In this document: positions 46,916-59,681 of the stretch, piece by piece
How the letters are laid out: each line of letters opens with the position of its first letter
Numbering within the stretch: the stretch's first letter is position 1
Origin: Branchiostoma belcheri
Lineage: Eukaryota; Chordata; Leptocardii; Amphioxiformes; Branchiostomatidae
Length of the DNA stretch: 64,000 bases
Reading direction: 5' to 3'
Assembly (NCBI RefSeq): GCF_001625305.1
Contig: NW_017803921.1
Location: forward strand, 955,079-1,019,078
Notes under the pieces: generated by a model
Seen by the model: the letters and a program-made list of their open reading frames with translations, nothing else
The model's database searches: none
What the model was told of the DNA's origin: nothing
Made by a program: the position numbers and the translations under genes

Positions 46916-46979
46916 CTGCTGCTTCCATGATAGGACACACCTACACCACACACACCGCGATTAGACATATGTATATTAC

Positions 46980-49444
46980 CCTCTCAAGCAACCAGTGACC
47001 TTTGTTACGAAGACTCAGGTGCACCCCTTGCAACTCTCCGAGGTTAGTTGTTACAATTGTGAATTCCGTATCCCTGGTAAAACAAACATGTAGCATGATG
47101 GTGCTGTCGGCTTAAACCTAAATTCAATGTTAGGAATGATTCTTTGCATACAGACGTAAATAAGAAGGCCTCTGCTTTGTCACTTTGATAGCCAACCCAA
47201 GGAGGTTATGAAATTTATTCTGGAGACCCTCTTTGCACCGATGAAGCCTCGAGCTCATACCTTCCTCTCTTCAGTTCTCCCAAGACTTGAATCCTCTCTG
47301 ACTGTCCTAGACTCCCGACGAGACTTACAATGACGGGACTTGAACTTGTGGCGGACCACTTGTCAGCAGTAGTGAAGCGAACCTTGCAGATTTTCACTGA
47401 AAGAAAGTGAACAACAGGTTTCAGCTTAGGCCTGTATTACGCGTCTCTCGATCGATGTCAGAATGGCCCTCCCGATGTCAGAATGAGCTACCAATAGGAT
47501 TCTCTACAATTATGAAGCCAGTTATCACAGCACCATGGCAACAGACAGGTGACGCTGAAGCTACAATTATCACTCATGTGGAACGTGTCCGAAGTTGGCC
47601 GAATCTTGATGTATTCAGATGGGAGAGCTAGCAGCTGTGACAAGAGGTGGTTTCAATTACGCCCACAAGGCCTGACCCGCTTACACTGAAGAAGGTTTCT
47701 TACAAAAACAGGGATAAATACACTGTATACACACTGTTGTCATATAAAAAGAGCTGTAGCCTTCAGCACCACAGTAGAATATTGTTTTCTTTCGTTAAAA
47801 AATGTGATATCCGGTGAAAATGCTGTGTTTTCGAACGGTAGTAACCACTGTGGCACTTCGGAGCTACCAAGTAAGAAAAGGGTTTCTTTTATCTAGACAA
47901 ATTATTAGTGCACGGTATACATGTTTGTCGCTATAAGGTACCAAAATACTTACAAAAAAAATGAAAATAAACTATAAATTAACTATAAACTGTAAATAAT
48001 TGCATGTAGAAATGGACTCTAACAAAAATGGAACCTGCATGCTATTTGTTTTGAGTTGGACTCGTCCACACGTGTTCCAGGCAGTTCCCAGCAGGCCTGT
48101 CATGGGGGATTATTCCAATTAGTGCAGTGCCAGTAGGGCTACACAACAGCCTCATTTGCATCTTCGGCAAACATCGGAGCCAATGGATACCTCTTTTTTG
48201 TGGCAATTTTTCTTCGGATTCATTCGGTTCATGCCTTATTTGGGTGTTTCACGTGGTGGGGGTGACCCCTTTCCTTGGCCGTATAGAGTTACATTTTTGG
48301 AGAGGTCGTTGCCCCGACAGAGAGACACGCCAGAGTTTTGCACCAAAAATCAAGCTTATTTCTCTAATATCTTTTGAATGTGGTCAAAATGTTGAAAAAT
48401 AATTCTATACGGACATGGCTTGTAGTGTTAGTAATGACTTGAGACTAAAGTTTTAGTGATATTTGGAGAGCTTTATGGACTAAACTTGCCACAAACGGAT
48501 TGGGACCCCACAAACCGGAAGTTGATTTTTGAGGTACAAATTTGCTAAATTGTCTCATTTTCTCCTGCAAAACATTTTGTTTATGTGATCCACACATATT
48601 TTTGTTTCTTGTGTGTGAATTTCATTGAATTTGAACGAAATCTTAAGACGCTATGGGGTTGAGAAGTCACCGACTCCTATACCCTCCCCGCACCACCCCA
48701 CGAGACTTCAGCGTCACCTTAAGTGTCAAATTTATAAAATTCACAAATACAGGAGGTGGTGTCAGTACCTTGTCCGTCCCCAGACCCATTCATCGCCACT
48801 TCCCTGGCTATTCTGTTGTCGTCCCTCCCTCTGGATAGCCAGCGGTAGAACGGAAACTCCTGCTGGAGACCCGTTTTTAAATTCTGCACCACCACCTATG
48901 TGGACAGAACAGATCAGGTGGAAAGTTGCAGGGATTTGACTCATCGCATAGCAAAAACATCATGACTAGCTGATGAGTTGTACGCTATTATTTTGGACAT
49001 CTTTAATCATTACCGATTACACGTATTGTTCATTGACTATCGTCAGATCTAGAGTTAACACAGTTAGTAAGAAAAAAATAAGTAAGCTTTTGAGAAACTG
49101 CAATTGTTTTGAGGGGACTGCATGTCTCTTTTCGGTAAAGCATTGGAAGCCATTAGTTCCCCCTGCTTTGTAGCGAGATGGCCACGCCTGGCCGGCCGGG
49201 TCAGTTGGTAGCGCCTGTAAACCCCCCACTGTTACAATAGAGTCGGGACCCCCAGGTTCAATTTCTTTGATGCATGCTCTAGCTTAAACATTGTGCGTGT
49301 ACCTTGTTAAGAAACCACCCAGGTGATAATCCAGAGTTGTCGTGCCACACCTTGACCTTTGACACCAGATCCCCAGGTGATTGCCCATTGTTGTTTGGAC
49401 CATCGGTGTCTCTGTACTGCACCCTGACGACTTCACTGTAGCCC
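46980..49444 (-). CDS. Multi-PLAT/LH2-domain protein, partial (four exons)
   Basis: PLAT domains are beta-sandwich membrane- or lipid-binding modules of polycystins, LOXHD1 and lipases. Minus-strand exons 49303-49444, 48769-48895, 47261-47396 and 46980-47073 join in phase (0, 1, 2). The first two encode the second half of one PLAT domain: VKVWHDNSGLSPGWFLNKVV, then NLKTGLQQEFPFYRWLS and RIAREV. The next two encode most of a second: VKICKVRFTTADKW, VSLVGSLGQSERIQV, then DTEFTIVTTNLGELQGVHL and NKGHWLLER. No start or stop is assigned. The N-terminal half of domain 1 is missing, perhaps in the gap at 49583-49602, and nothing convincing follows 46980. Whether it belongs with the ORF at 50334-51181 is open; phases require at least one more exon between them. 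Confidence 0.65.
48140..48400. other. Unassigned interval within the PLAT gene intron
   Basis: Two overlapping plus-strand frames without known motifs. The intron 47397-48768 is otherwise featureless. Confidence 0.3.
49183..49275 (+). repeat. tRNA-like SINE head
   Basis: GGCCGGGTCAGTTGGTAGCGC (A-box-like) and CCCCCAGGTTCAATTTC (B-box-like) are spaced as in a tRNA. The acceptor stem does not pair well, so it is not a tRNA gene. Confidence 0.5.
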
Positions 49445-49582
49445 CTGTAGTTATATCATATACATGTAATAATGATGTATAGTCAGCAGTCGCTCAAATG
49501 TTAAAAACATCAAATCACAATTTTTGAGCTGCAATTTTATGAATGGACATAGATTGCAAATTTAACCTGTGACAACAATTAT

Positions 49583-49602
49583 NNNNNNNNNNNNNNNNNN
49601 NN
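49583..49602. other. Assembly gap (20 N)
   Basis: Run of N between the PLAT exons and the ORF at 50334. Confidence 0.99.
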
Positions 49603-50333
49603 ACTACATATGAGACCTCACCTATCGAAAATGTACACAACCAATTCTGTAAAAATGTTCTTGGTGTATTTAGAAATAGTAAGCAATGTCGCCTGTAGAG
49701 CAGAATTAGGTAGACTTCCTTTAGATACAGATATTTGTATATAGATATACTAGTAGTTAAATTCTGGTTATGCTTGGTCCAAATGGACACAACCTCCCAC
49801 TCCCTTCAAACGGATGCTCTCTCTTACAGCAAAGCCTACAAATACCCGTAGACAAACTTTATTGCAACGTGTTAAAGACATACCGGTATTAGATCATAAT
49901 GGATACTCCTCTTTGTGGCATTCTGATAACTCACATTGTGACCCTGAACATGTTGGGGAAATGCTGAAAATGAGACTTACAGATATAACGTTACAGCTAG
50001 ATAATGTTGCATGCGAGTGGACAGGGATATAAATCAGCATGTGTCTGCTCAGTTGTGAATCTGTACAATTTCCACAATGTCCCAAGGGTTTCCTGGAATT
50101 TCACTACGTAGGAATGTGGGCATAGATGTGTGTCAGCAAAATCCCAGACATGCCTGTAGACATTCCATTCCTGTGGAAAAAAATGCCTGTGCAATTCCTA
50201 GAATTCTTGCAAACTGCACACAATACTGTACCATTAGGCTCCCCCCTGAGGCGTCGCCAAAAACAAATTGACCTTAATTTCTGTCGATCATGCATGGTGG
50301 TATCGCACAATGGTCTCACCTACAAAAATAGGA

Positions 50334-51181
50334 TGAACGTAGTAAAATGGGCTCACCTATCAAGCTGCCGTTGTTTACCGTATACTGATATCTTGGGAAG
50401 TGTGACCTGGAGTCCATCACTGTGTAGCTATTTCTAAACGTTGAAGGGTCGCATCTCACGATTTCCGAGATCTTCTCGGTGGTTGGGTCGTATTTGACTT
50501 CGACACATTTCATGTACAGTGCGATTTGAGTGTCCGAACTTTGTGATATCTCCGCAGTACGGTTTCGTCTAGCATTCATCCCCATTCCTGGCAGTCTTCC
50601 TGGGCCTTTCCGGAAATTAAACTTGGCTTCAAGATGGTCGTCAACACGTTTAGAGCTCTCGCACCTCACCTTGTCAACCGACAAACACGTCCGTCACGAA
50701 CGAAAAAGCTGGTCTCTCCTTGTATCCCGTCGGTGGCTTGATTAAGAACTCTGTCCCGAAAGACTGCGCGAACGTGTTCGATGTCGACACTGATCGTTTT
50801 AGAGTGTTCAAAGAGAATTTTGTACTCTTTAGAACTCTTCCTTCCACCAGCAATCTTGGATTCGTCTTCTGCTGACAGCCAAAGATCAATGTCTTTACCC
50901 TCTATAAAAGTGTATGACCATTTCTGGGGGCTGTTGTCGACCGTTGTCACTTGTTTACTCATGTCTGACCATTGTTTGAGGCCTCCTTTAAATCTTAGGG
51001 TCGGGTTTTGGAAATCGAGGACAATTTGTCCCGATGTAGAACACATATTGGTCTTACACAAGATGGCCCTTCCCGGGAAATAGTTTCCATTTTCGACCCC
51101 AGAACAGGAAACCCAGCCGTCTAACTCTGGAAAAATTTCAATCGCCGTTTCCTTTTCAGATTTGCTCTCTACCGCTCCCAT
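50334..51181 (-). CDS. Unrecognised protein starting MGAVESKSEK, with one frame break
   Basis: The minus-strand frame from ATG 51181 runs 171 codons to a stop at 50666. The next frame, open from about 50684 to 50316, continues with protein-like sequence (SSKRVDDHLEAKFNFRKGPG, then ALYMKCVEVKYDP) up to a good donor (ATAG|GTGAGC at 50333). A donor-like AAG|GTGAGG at 50670 is present, but no acceptor restores the frame, so a one-base indel near 50670-50690 (real or assembly) is the simplest reading. MGAVES fits the N-myristoylation pattern MGxxxS. Hydrophilic, no TM, possibly beta-rich. Family not recognised. It may be the 5' part of the PLAT gene downstream. Confidence 0.5.
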
Positions 51182-52829
51182 TTTGATCTGGAAGAAACCC
51201 AGAAGTTGAATGTGGTCTCGGTAATTATGCCATTAGAAAGGCATTCGCAAAGCAAACACATAATGTTCACCTTCGCATATGGTCTGCTCTGTTAGTTCTT
51301 ACTCAAACACATTCATTATATATATGGTCAGATAGGAGTCTAAATCCCTCCTGCTATAAAATTGCAACATGATGTAACCCAACACTAGGTACCATGGTGT
51401 GAGACGTCTGATTCAGGTCATTGACCTTATTGGTTTGGACAAGAAGAAACAGAGCAAAAACAAGGGTAAACATAAATATACTGTGCAAAACGTATCTCTG
51501 ATCTGTTACCATAACTTGCGTTGACGTCAGTTTGTCATTCCCGAGTCAGAAAATTTATTCATTTATTCACATATACATGTATGTATTTAATGCTTACATA
51601 ACGCCTTCTACACCAAAAAAAGCTACTCAAGCAACTGGATATGATTTTGGAAACGGACAGACATTTAAGGTAGCATCGCATAACGCCTTTTGGTTTGAAG
51701 TATATCGAAAAGGCCAGAAAATCGAAACAGCTTTCAGCCTTTGACCTTGATATTGGTTGAACAGTGCCGGATAATGGTCTCACCAACAGAAATAGGTTCA
51801 AGGAAGTAGGAGGGACTCACCTTGACTTATAGGCAGAATTCAGCCATTTTGATCCCGATTTTGATCCCGAATTCGAAGGCCCGAACTAGGACGAAGTGTA
51901 GACATGGGCACAAAAGAAAACATATTGCCACACCTTGGGAATTTCACATTGCGTGCGACACTGATTTGTTCGTCAGGGGATTCCCAGTTGTAATCATGTA
52001 CAGGATGTACTTTACGTTTGGAACTGCAGTATATGTTTTAACTATATCTATGTATGTCCCCATCACTTGCGTTTGGGACTGCTTTGTTAGCATGGCAATA
52101 CATCGTTCAGCACACAGTGAAGCAGTCATGACCGAGATGGAAGACAAGTGGTTGTGAATAAAGAACTACTCAATCATTCACCGACCTAATGAAATTATTC
52201 ACCGAACTATGACTAACGTCTATATATATCTAGACAAGTACAGACGTGCCTGTCATGATCATGTGACACGTTATAATTACATGCATGCTTTACTCTTTGA
52301 CTTTCCCCTCGGGCATTGTTTCTTTCTATCTGCAATGACCTGGAATGGATGTGTGTAAAAAAATTGGCTCCTAGCAGCATATTTTTTGTATCTCCCCCCA
52401 AAAGCTCAATGCATGTGCATGTCTTTTGAATAAAAGGTACTTATCCCATGGGGGTATGCAATGGACATACATATTACATGTAACACGAATGAGGGGAAAA
52501 AATGTTTTCTGGCCACCCTCGAATCTATGTGTAATGGAACAGTCCAGACAGGTAAGAAGGTGTGCCAACTTTATGTCCTACAAGCATGACGTTGATAAAC
52601 GTTAGAACAAGTATTATACGCAGTACAAAATCAATCAAGCGGCTGGATAAATTCTCAGACGTTTCAAATCGAATCAGCTAGTAAAGGTCATTCATTACAG
52701 ATGTCAGCTATAACTCACGGTGGGATTTCTTTGATTTTTGGTAAATGATTAGTTATTGGGGTTCAGATGAGGTGGTTAGCAGAATTTAAAACACTGCTTT
52801 TAAGTGACCTACCTACACAAACCTCATCA
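51182..52829. other. Intergenic, no gene seen
   Basis: Holds two copies of the ACTCAAGCAACTGGATATGA repeat (51623-51675, and degraded at 52622-52672). Otherwise AT-rich with short frames only. Confidence 0.45.
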
Positions 52830-55800
52830 TTACTGTTCCTGACTGTGTGACTGACTACCCTGTGAGTACAGCTCCTCCAGTGTGTATATGCCCTGTATGA
52901 AGGGTCGGCTGTGTAGACATGTCCGACACCTGGGCAGCTCCCTGTCCTTCCTCCTGAGAATCTCACACACCTCGTCACGTGACATGGTGCTGGACAGACT
53001 ACGGGACATGCGCACTGCCTCGCCCTGTGGGGGGGGGGTACAACGTACATGTAGGACAAGGAGAGGAAGAAGTGTACAGTTAGAAGATACTAACAACACA
53101 AATGAACCTAGTACAGAAGGATCTACTGAGATTAGCAAAATTTTAAAAATGATTATACAATTCCTTGAAAAAGCCAAAATTGATGTGAATCTGGATTGCA
53201 GAATGGGGCAACGCAAAGAAAAAAGTTCCAAAAACTCCCCAAAAAGAATTCTACCACATATTTTTCAATTGTGATGAAAAATAAGTATCATAATAATTGT
53301 ACATAGAATTCAGGAATGCATAGACTCATTGCAAGTTCCTTGTATTCTTTGACTGAAACAGAATAAAGTCACTGACCTGTAGGTAGTGTTTAACTTTAAA
53401 TGGCCTGCTACTGGATACTGTTGTGCTGTTGGTAGTACTGATGAGGCCTAGAAACAACCAGAACTTGTTCAGCACAGAGCAACATCATGAAATGAACCCC
53501 CTTTTCCTTTACATTGTATCTCTAGTATAGTAGATACTTTGTAAAACAATCACTTTGCAGGCAAAACATCAACATTCATCTCAAAGCAGATATTCGAATA
53601 ATGGTGATGACACAACCAAAAGAAAAGTTTGGCTTCACTCACTCAGAGTTTCCTTCAAATCCTCCACCCCATAAAAGGGCATGCAGGTTGCCATGGCAAC
53701 AATCTCAGCCCTCTGGTTCCCGTCCTCGTCCGAGGTCAGCTGGACGTCGAACCCGTTGCTGACCAGTCGTGGATCAGAGATCCTCCTAGCAGGGCCAGGG
53801 TGGGCACTCTCACTCGACATGTTCTGCAGGGTTTGCCATGCTAGGGACCCTCCTATTGTACTGGGGGTGGAAATAAAAAACATGTTGTGTCATACTTACA
53901 ACTTTAAAATATGACCACAAAGTTTTGCTGTTAAATATACATGGCATTTGTTGACAAATGTAAATGATAAGCCTAGTGTTAGTGAATTTTCTATATTATA
54001 TCAAATGAAACATACTTAACATTTTCAACAAATAATCTTTTGAAGAAACACAAGAATGCACGTGCACAGGCGCACACATGCACAGAGAAACAGACAGACA
54101 GACAGACACACACATACATACATTTGCATGCTGTTAAACCACATGTACCACACTGCACATTTTCACTTTGGTAGGTTGAACTACCATATTGTGTATCACT
54201 CAGTACCTTTCATTCAGAACCACCGGCACCCTGAGTGGTTGCCTTGGTAACACGTGAGTCTCCATCAGCCTGTTGTACAGCAACGCCTCCTGTATCCTGT
54301 ACTGGTGAACTGCAACCACCTCCGACCCTTGCACTCCGACCCACACCCCATGTGGTGCCAGTCGGCCAATCAGACGAAGGGACCCATCGCCCCCATCACT
54401 CCTGTTGGAAATTTCTTCTTTCCCAACCCTCTCTTTCAACCATGTCATTCTAAAGCTAACGTCCACCACTTTCAAAACAGGCTCTTTGTTTCCTTCTTTT
54501 TCCTTTCTTAATTTTTGTGACTGGAACATTTTGTCGATGAGGTTTTGGTGGGAAACTGGGTCCAATCTCCTTTTCTTGGTGGTCAGCCTGTTCTTCCTTG
54601 GTACAGGCGAATCTGCAGATGCGTTACTTTCTCTTTCTTGCAGTGTCTGAAGATGTGCCTGGTATCTCTGTTGATCTCTGGTTGCCATGGCTTCATATCT
54701 TTGCCTCTCCTGATTGGCCAGCTCATTCCAACATTGACCAATGAGGCGAGCGATTTCTGCAAAGTCAGCTTCTGGGTTCTCTTGGCAAACTGTGAAGGAG
54801 ATTGAGAAAAACAATCATGTCACATAGCTGGTCTGCAATAACGTTGATTTGCCTGTTCCAGCCTGTGGTAACTACCTGATGTATCACATGGGGTTCTAAT
54901 GGTTATCAATGGTTAAAATTTCCATAATTTGAGTGCTTTTCTCCTAGTAAATATTAACCTGAATCCTCATTTTTGCACTGTACAATGTTCTGATAAACAT
55001 TGAGCCAAGAAAAACTTTACTACTAGAGAACAACCATCATGCTTCAACACCTACATAGAGGTTGTGTGAAGCATAATGCTTCAATCTATGACCCCAGCTA
55101 ATTCCTTACCATTAGGTCTGACATCCTTGATGAAGAAACTGTAGGCTGACTGTGGCTTCTTCACCGGTTTGTTCCCTACCAGGTCATACATGGTTGTATG
55201 GCCCTCCTGTAAATACAAAATTTATGTATCATAAAAATTTTTCTTTTTCATCTTTTACATGTTGGCTGGCTCAATTTGATGGCTTAGCATTTGTCACTAG
55301 ATCAAGTACTCAAGTCTGGAGTTTCCAAAAGATAAGCGCTCCCTTAACACATATTCTGCCAGCCTTTACATGGTGTAGGGCTACTGCGTATTCATATAAT
55401 AAACAAGTAACAATTCACCTTTTCCAGGATGGTGTTTTTCCTTCCTGGGCTTCCCCTGTCAATTCCTGTGTGTGGTGACTTTTCTGGTCCCTGATTGGCT
55501 GCTCCAGGGACCAATAGTCTCACAGGTTCAATTGGCTCTCCAACGGAGTTGACCAATCCCCTCCCTTCACTCCATGTCTTTGCTGAAACCTCATTGGCTG
55601 TTGAAATCCCATCCTCTTTCTGATTGGTTGAGGTGGGACTGTCACCGTCCAATGAAGGGAGAGGGGGAATTCCACCTTTTTTAAGTGTCTGATTGGCTGA
55701 ATTTGAAGTATTTGTAGCTAAACCTTCACTCTCTTCTCTTCCTTCTTTGTCATTTTCTTCTTTTTCTTCATCACTTAGCACAAGACTGAGGGAAGCTTGA

Positions 55801-58800
55801 GTCAGGAGGTTGAAACTGACGCCATCTTCGTCTTTCCTTACAGTTTTAGCTGGACTTGGAGTTGGAAGGTCTCCGAGAAAAGAACTAGAAATAGAAAAAC
55901 TAATCTGAGAATCTTCACGTAGTTTGTCTGCTGGCTGCAGAGACTCTTGTGACTCCACTCCTGCTAGCAATGAGTCAGGGATAGAGAAAAAGGATAATTC
56001 TGATTCCTCTCCTGGCCTATGGGGCCTTGTGGAAGAGGTGTCAGGGGTCTTGATCTCAGCAAGTATGGAGTCCCCCATTGTAACATCTGAGTCACAACTT
56101 GAGATGTCGCTTGTTGTTCTTGTATCCAAAGTTGTATTCTCTTCTGTACCCAAATGCTCTACATCCATTATTTCATCATCTACATGCACTGTTACTGCAG
56201 CATGACTACCATGACCGTTTTCAACTCGTCTTTCTTTTTCTGACTCTTGAATGTCGCAGTCTATTGATGCAGTCTTTGCTCCTTCTGTTAAATCTTCTTC
56301 ATTTGTACTTTTAGTTGAACTATAGGCACAGGACAGCTGTTCATCTTCAAGTGTGTTTTGCAGTTTGTTGGTGTCCAGGGCACTTGTACTGTTATGTGAT
56401 ATTTTTCTGGTTTCATCACATGTACCTGTTGTATTATCGTGGCTTGAGTCATCAGAAGAGCTGTATACAGTCTGCAACATTTCTTCAATAACTGACAGGA
56501 TCGAATCCTGAAAAAAAAGTAAACTTGTGTGACTTGCATTTCTCAAAGTTGCACACATTTTGACTACAATCTCCTTGCACATATTTTTACTTACTTACAT
56601 GCACACATAGTAGTAGTAATAGTAGTAGTAGTAGTAGCACACATACATAATCTATATATTAACATTCCTTTAATAAAAACATCAAGTTTTCCTACGTTGT
56701 GATGCAGAAGAACTTTGGTTTTGTTGGGCTCCACGTTCGGGTCAATCTCCGCAGGGGGTACCCTGATGCTGAGGAATATTATGGGATGCCGTGAGGAACC
56801 TCCTTCAGACGTGCTGCCATGGTAATATTGACGCACCAGCTGAAACAAACAAACAATCAGAAATATGAGATTTCTCTACCTTATTACTTAACACACAACA
56901 GCCAACAATGTGAAAATAAATGCTGCAAGCATGTCAATCTTGATGACACCACATTTTGACTCACTCTATACTAGCAACTGCATTAATTTAGACTAAATTT
57001 CTAATGTTATTATCAATAATGTTAATATATACTTATACAGGACAATAATCTAGCATTGGACATAGCAAAAAAAATTGTGTTTGGGACATTTGTGTTACCT
57101 TTTCTACTCCCTTCATTTGGACCGGTCTCTCATTGAAAAAGACAAAAGAGCGGTCAGTTGCTGCCCGTGTGACGGCCTGGGGGTCAGCTCCTGGCTTGGG
57201 AAGGAACCCATGAACATCTACCTGTTACAGAATAAGATTCTACACTGTAACTTCCAACACAAAATGTTTCAACTGTGCAAGTCTTATTAAAAGTTTCACA
57301 CAATGCCCTCCACCTATTGTCAACAAAATTAATGTATTCACTCAAGTTAATTCTGACCTCCAATTGGCATACATGTACATGAACCTACAGCTCCAATTTT
57401 ACCTGCCCTAAGGCACATATGCATCCAGTATTTCAAGCTTTGCAATGCCATACTTGTTCTACCTGAGGTTCCAGACTCCTGTGCTCCACACCCTGCAGTA
57501 GTGCCATGGTGCCAGTACCCAGTACCTTCAGCAGAGCGCTGCGGTGGTCGGCGGACTTGTTCTTCTGCCACACTGTGCTCTGGGCAAATATGAGCAAAAT
57601 TCTAATTAAATAATGACTTACTACATGTACATGTCCCAGCAAGGCATATATATGGGGATAACAATATCCATCTGCTAACCCTACCCTGTCCATAGTAACC
57701 ACCTGTCCCTAGTCCCTTGGGTGGTTGCTGAGACAAGGTTACAATGTACTATCTTAACATCATAATGTCTTGCTTTGTTAGATTATGTTCAGGACATATT
57801 TTAATTTGCAGGATGCTCTATAGCTCTAAAGCTGGTTGAAGGCAATTACAAACAGTTTAAACAAAACCTGCCCAGACTCATTCATTGACAGAAAATAACA
57901 GGTAGTACATGTATTTCAGAAAATAAAAATGGCAAAGAGTGTTAGGAATTTCAGTAGCCACTTTGATACTCCCCAAACCAAGTAAAATAACTGGTCACCT
58001 ATCCGTTGACCTCGTTGAGGGCACCATGACTTACATAACTGGTAAAACAGAATTAATAATCCTTAAGCATGTCTACCTTGTTATGTATGAGTGAAAACCT
58101 GACGTCTGGTTTGATGATGCCAAACGCCATCAGGATGTCATCCACCCGCTTCAGTTCCTCCTTGCGCCGCTTGGGGGCGCTGTAGTACTGTCGGCGCACC
58201 GGGACATTCTTGAACAGGTTTGTGACTGTTATAGTTGTACCTGAAACATCACAAAAGCAGATGAAACATTGCAGTATTTGATATTTGCTGCACAAATCTG
58301 TGCTTGTCTTGTATGCATTGTTACATTGTTTGCATATATGTACCCACCGACACTCACGCAAATCAGTGCTCAGTTATATAATTAATAAGAGTTATCCGGG
58401 TAAAAAACATAGATTGAAATAAATAGAAAATAAATACTTGTTGCCTAGAAAACTATGTTTTCCGATTTGGGGAAGGATACATGGTACACACAAGGAAAAA
58501 CTTAAACTTCTGAATAACTTTTAGACAAGCAGATACAATGTAACAACTCTCAAAACAGGATTAGATGCCAGTTACTAGGAATAATTCCTTTCCCATACCT
58601 TGTCCCAGATGTGCAGGTTTGCTGTTAGTGACCTTCCCCTGTCTGTCCAGTGTGTAGGTCATGCTGAAGTCATCAGCTGCCGTCTTCGTGGTGACTGTCA
58701 CATCAGCAACAGCACAGAGAGAACCTGCAACGACAAAACATCAATATTAAACTGGAAAGGTAACATTTACATAGCAAATACACAAGGTTTTAGTAACTTT

Positions 58801-59681
58801 TATCTGGTCAAGCCCTGTCAAGCCTTGTCAACTACTGTTCTGTTTATTCTTACTCAAAGTCAAACACATTCATATGGTGACCAGCCTCTCCAACTCTGTC
58901 CTGCCAACTGATACATAATGTAACACCACAGGGTATTTGCTACAGCACCAGTTACCATGGTGACAGCCATCTGGTCCTGGTCATATAAAACACACTTACC
59001 CAGTGCCTCTCCCCTGAAGCCGTAAGTCTCCAGACTGTCCAGGTCTGTCTGGTGGGACAGTTTGGAGGTGTAATGTCGCTGGGCCATGTACTCAGCATCT
59101 GCACGGCTGATCCCACTGCCATTGTCACTTACAACTATCTTCTCAAACCCAAACGACTCCTGAATAGCAGAAATAAAATAAAGTATTGGTTTAGATTTCA
59201 TTTACAATCCAACCTGACCCCCACATCAGCCACCTGGCCATAACAACCAACTTCCCCTGGTCCCCATTTTTCCATAGGCAAAAGGAATTCATTTTAATTG
59301 ATGCAATTAAAGAACAGGTTTCACTGTATGTCACTTATGTACTTCAAGCCCTGAACCTACTGGCCGGACAAACAGACACACAAACCCACAGCTCAGCCAC
59401 CCAAAACAATACTTTAGTACTTACCCAGAAGTTATGTACTAAAATGACAAGGACATTACAATGGATATATGTAATGTTCTTGTGACAAAAGCCAGTAACA
59501 TGTTTACAAACATACGAACCAGTTTGACGTCCACACTGGTGGCCTGAGCGTCCAGCGAGTTTTCCACCAGTTCCTTGACCACGCTGAAGACAGAGGTGAT
59601 GACCTGTGTACTGGACAACAGGCGGGCCGTCGCCGCGGGCAACGGCTGTAAGCTTCTCGCACCATCGGTTACAGCAGCCAT
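52830..59681 (-). CDS. PMS1: PMS1, MutL-family mismatch repair protein
   Basis: Forms MutL-beta with MLH1 in animals; its own repair role is minor. Thirteen exons on the minus strand: 59520-59681, 59000-59159, 58599-58724, 58077-58240, 57463-57579, 57099-57221, 56696-56839, 55419-56507, 55110-55206, 54207-54789, 53643-53860, 53377-53447, 52830-53024; 3249 nt, 1082 aa (human 932). GHKL ATPase motifs: [10 protein letters not shown] (catalytic Glu), [15 protein letters not shown]. Then [29 protein letters not shown]. The 1089-nt exon is a low-complexity acidic linker. The HMG box spans two exons ([16 protein letters not shown], then [17 protein letters not shown]), a PMS1 hallmark. The C-terminal MLH1-binding part has [15 protein letters not shown] and [13 protein letters not shown]. 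No DQHA endonuclease motif, as expected for PMS1. The exon 1 donor GTTCGT is weak. Confidence 0.95.

Noticed and set aside
48653-48939. Plus-strand ORF at 48625-48939
   Set aside because: It overlaps the minus-strand PLAT exon 48769-48895, which has splice sites, phase and domain support.
49183-49275. tRNA gene
   Set aside because: A- and B-box-like sequences are present, but the acceptor and anticodon stems do not pair; better read as a SINE head.
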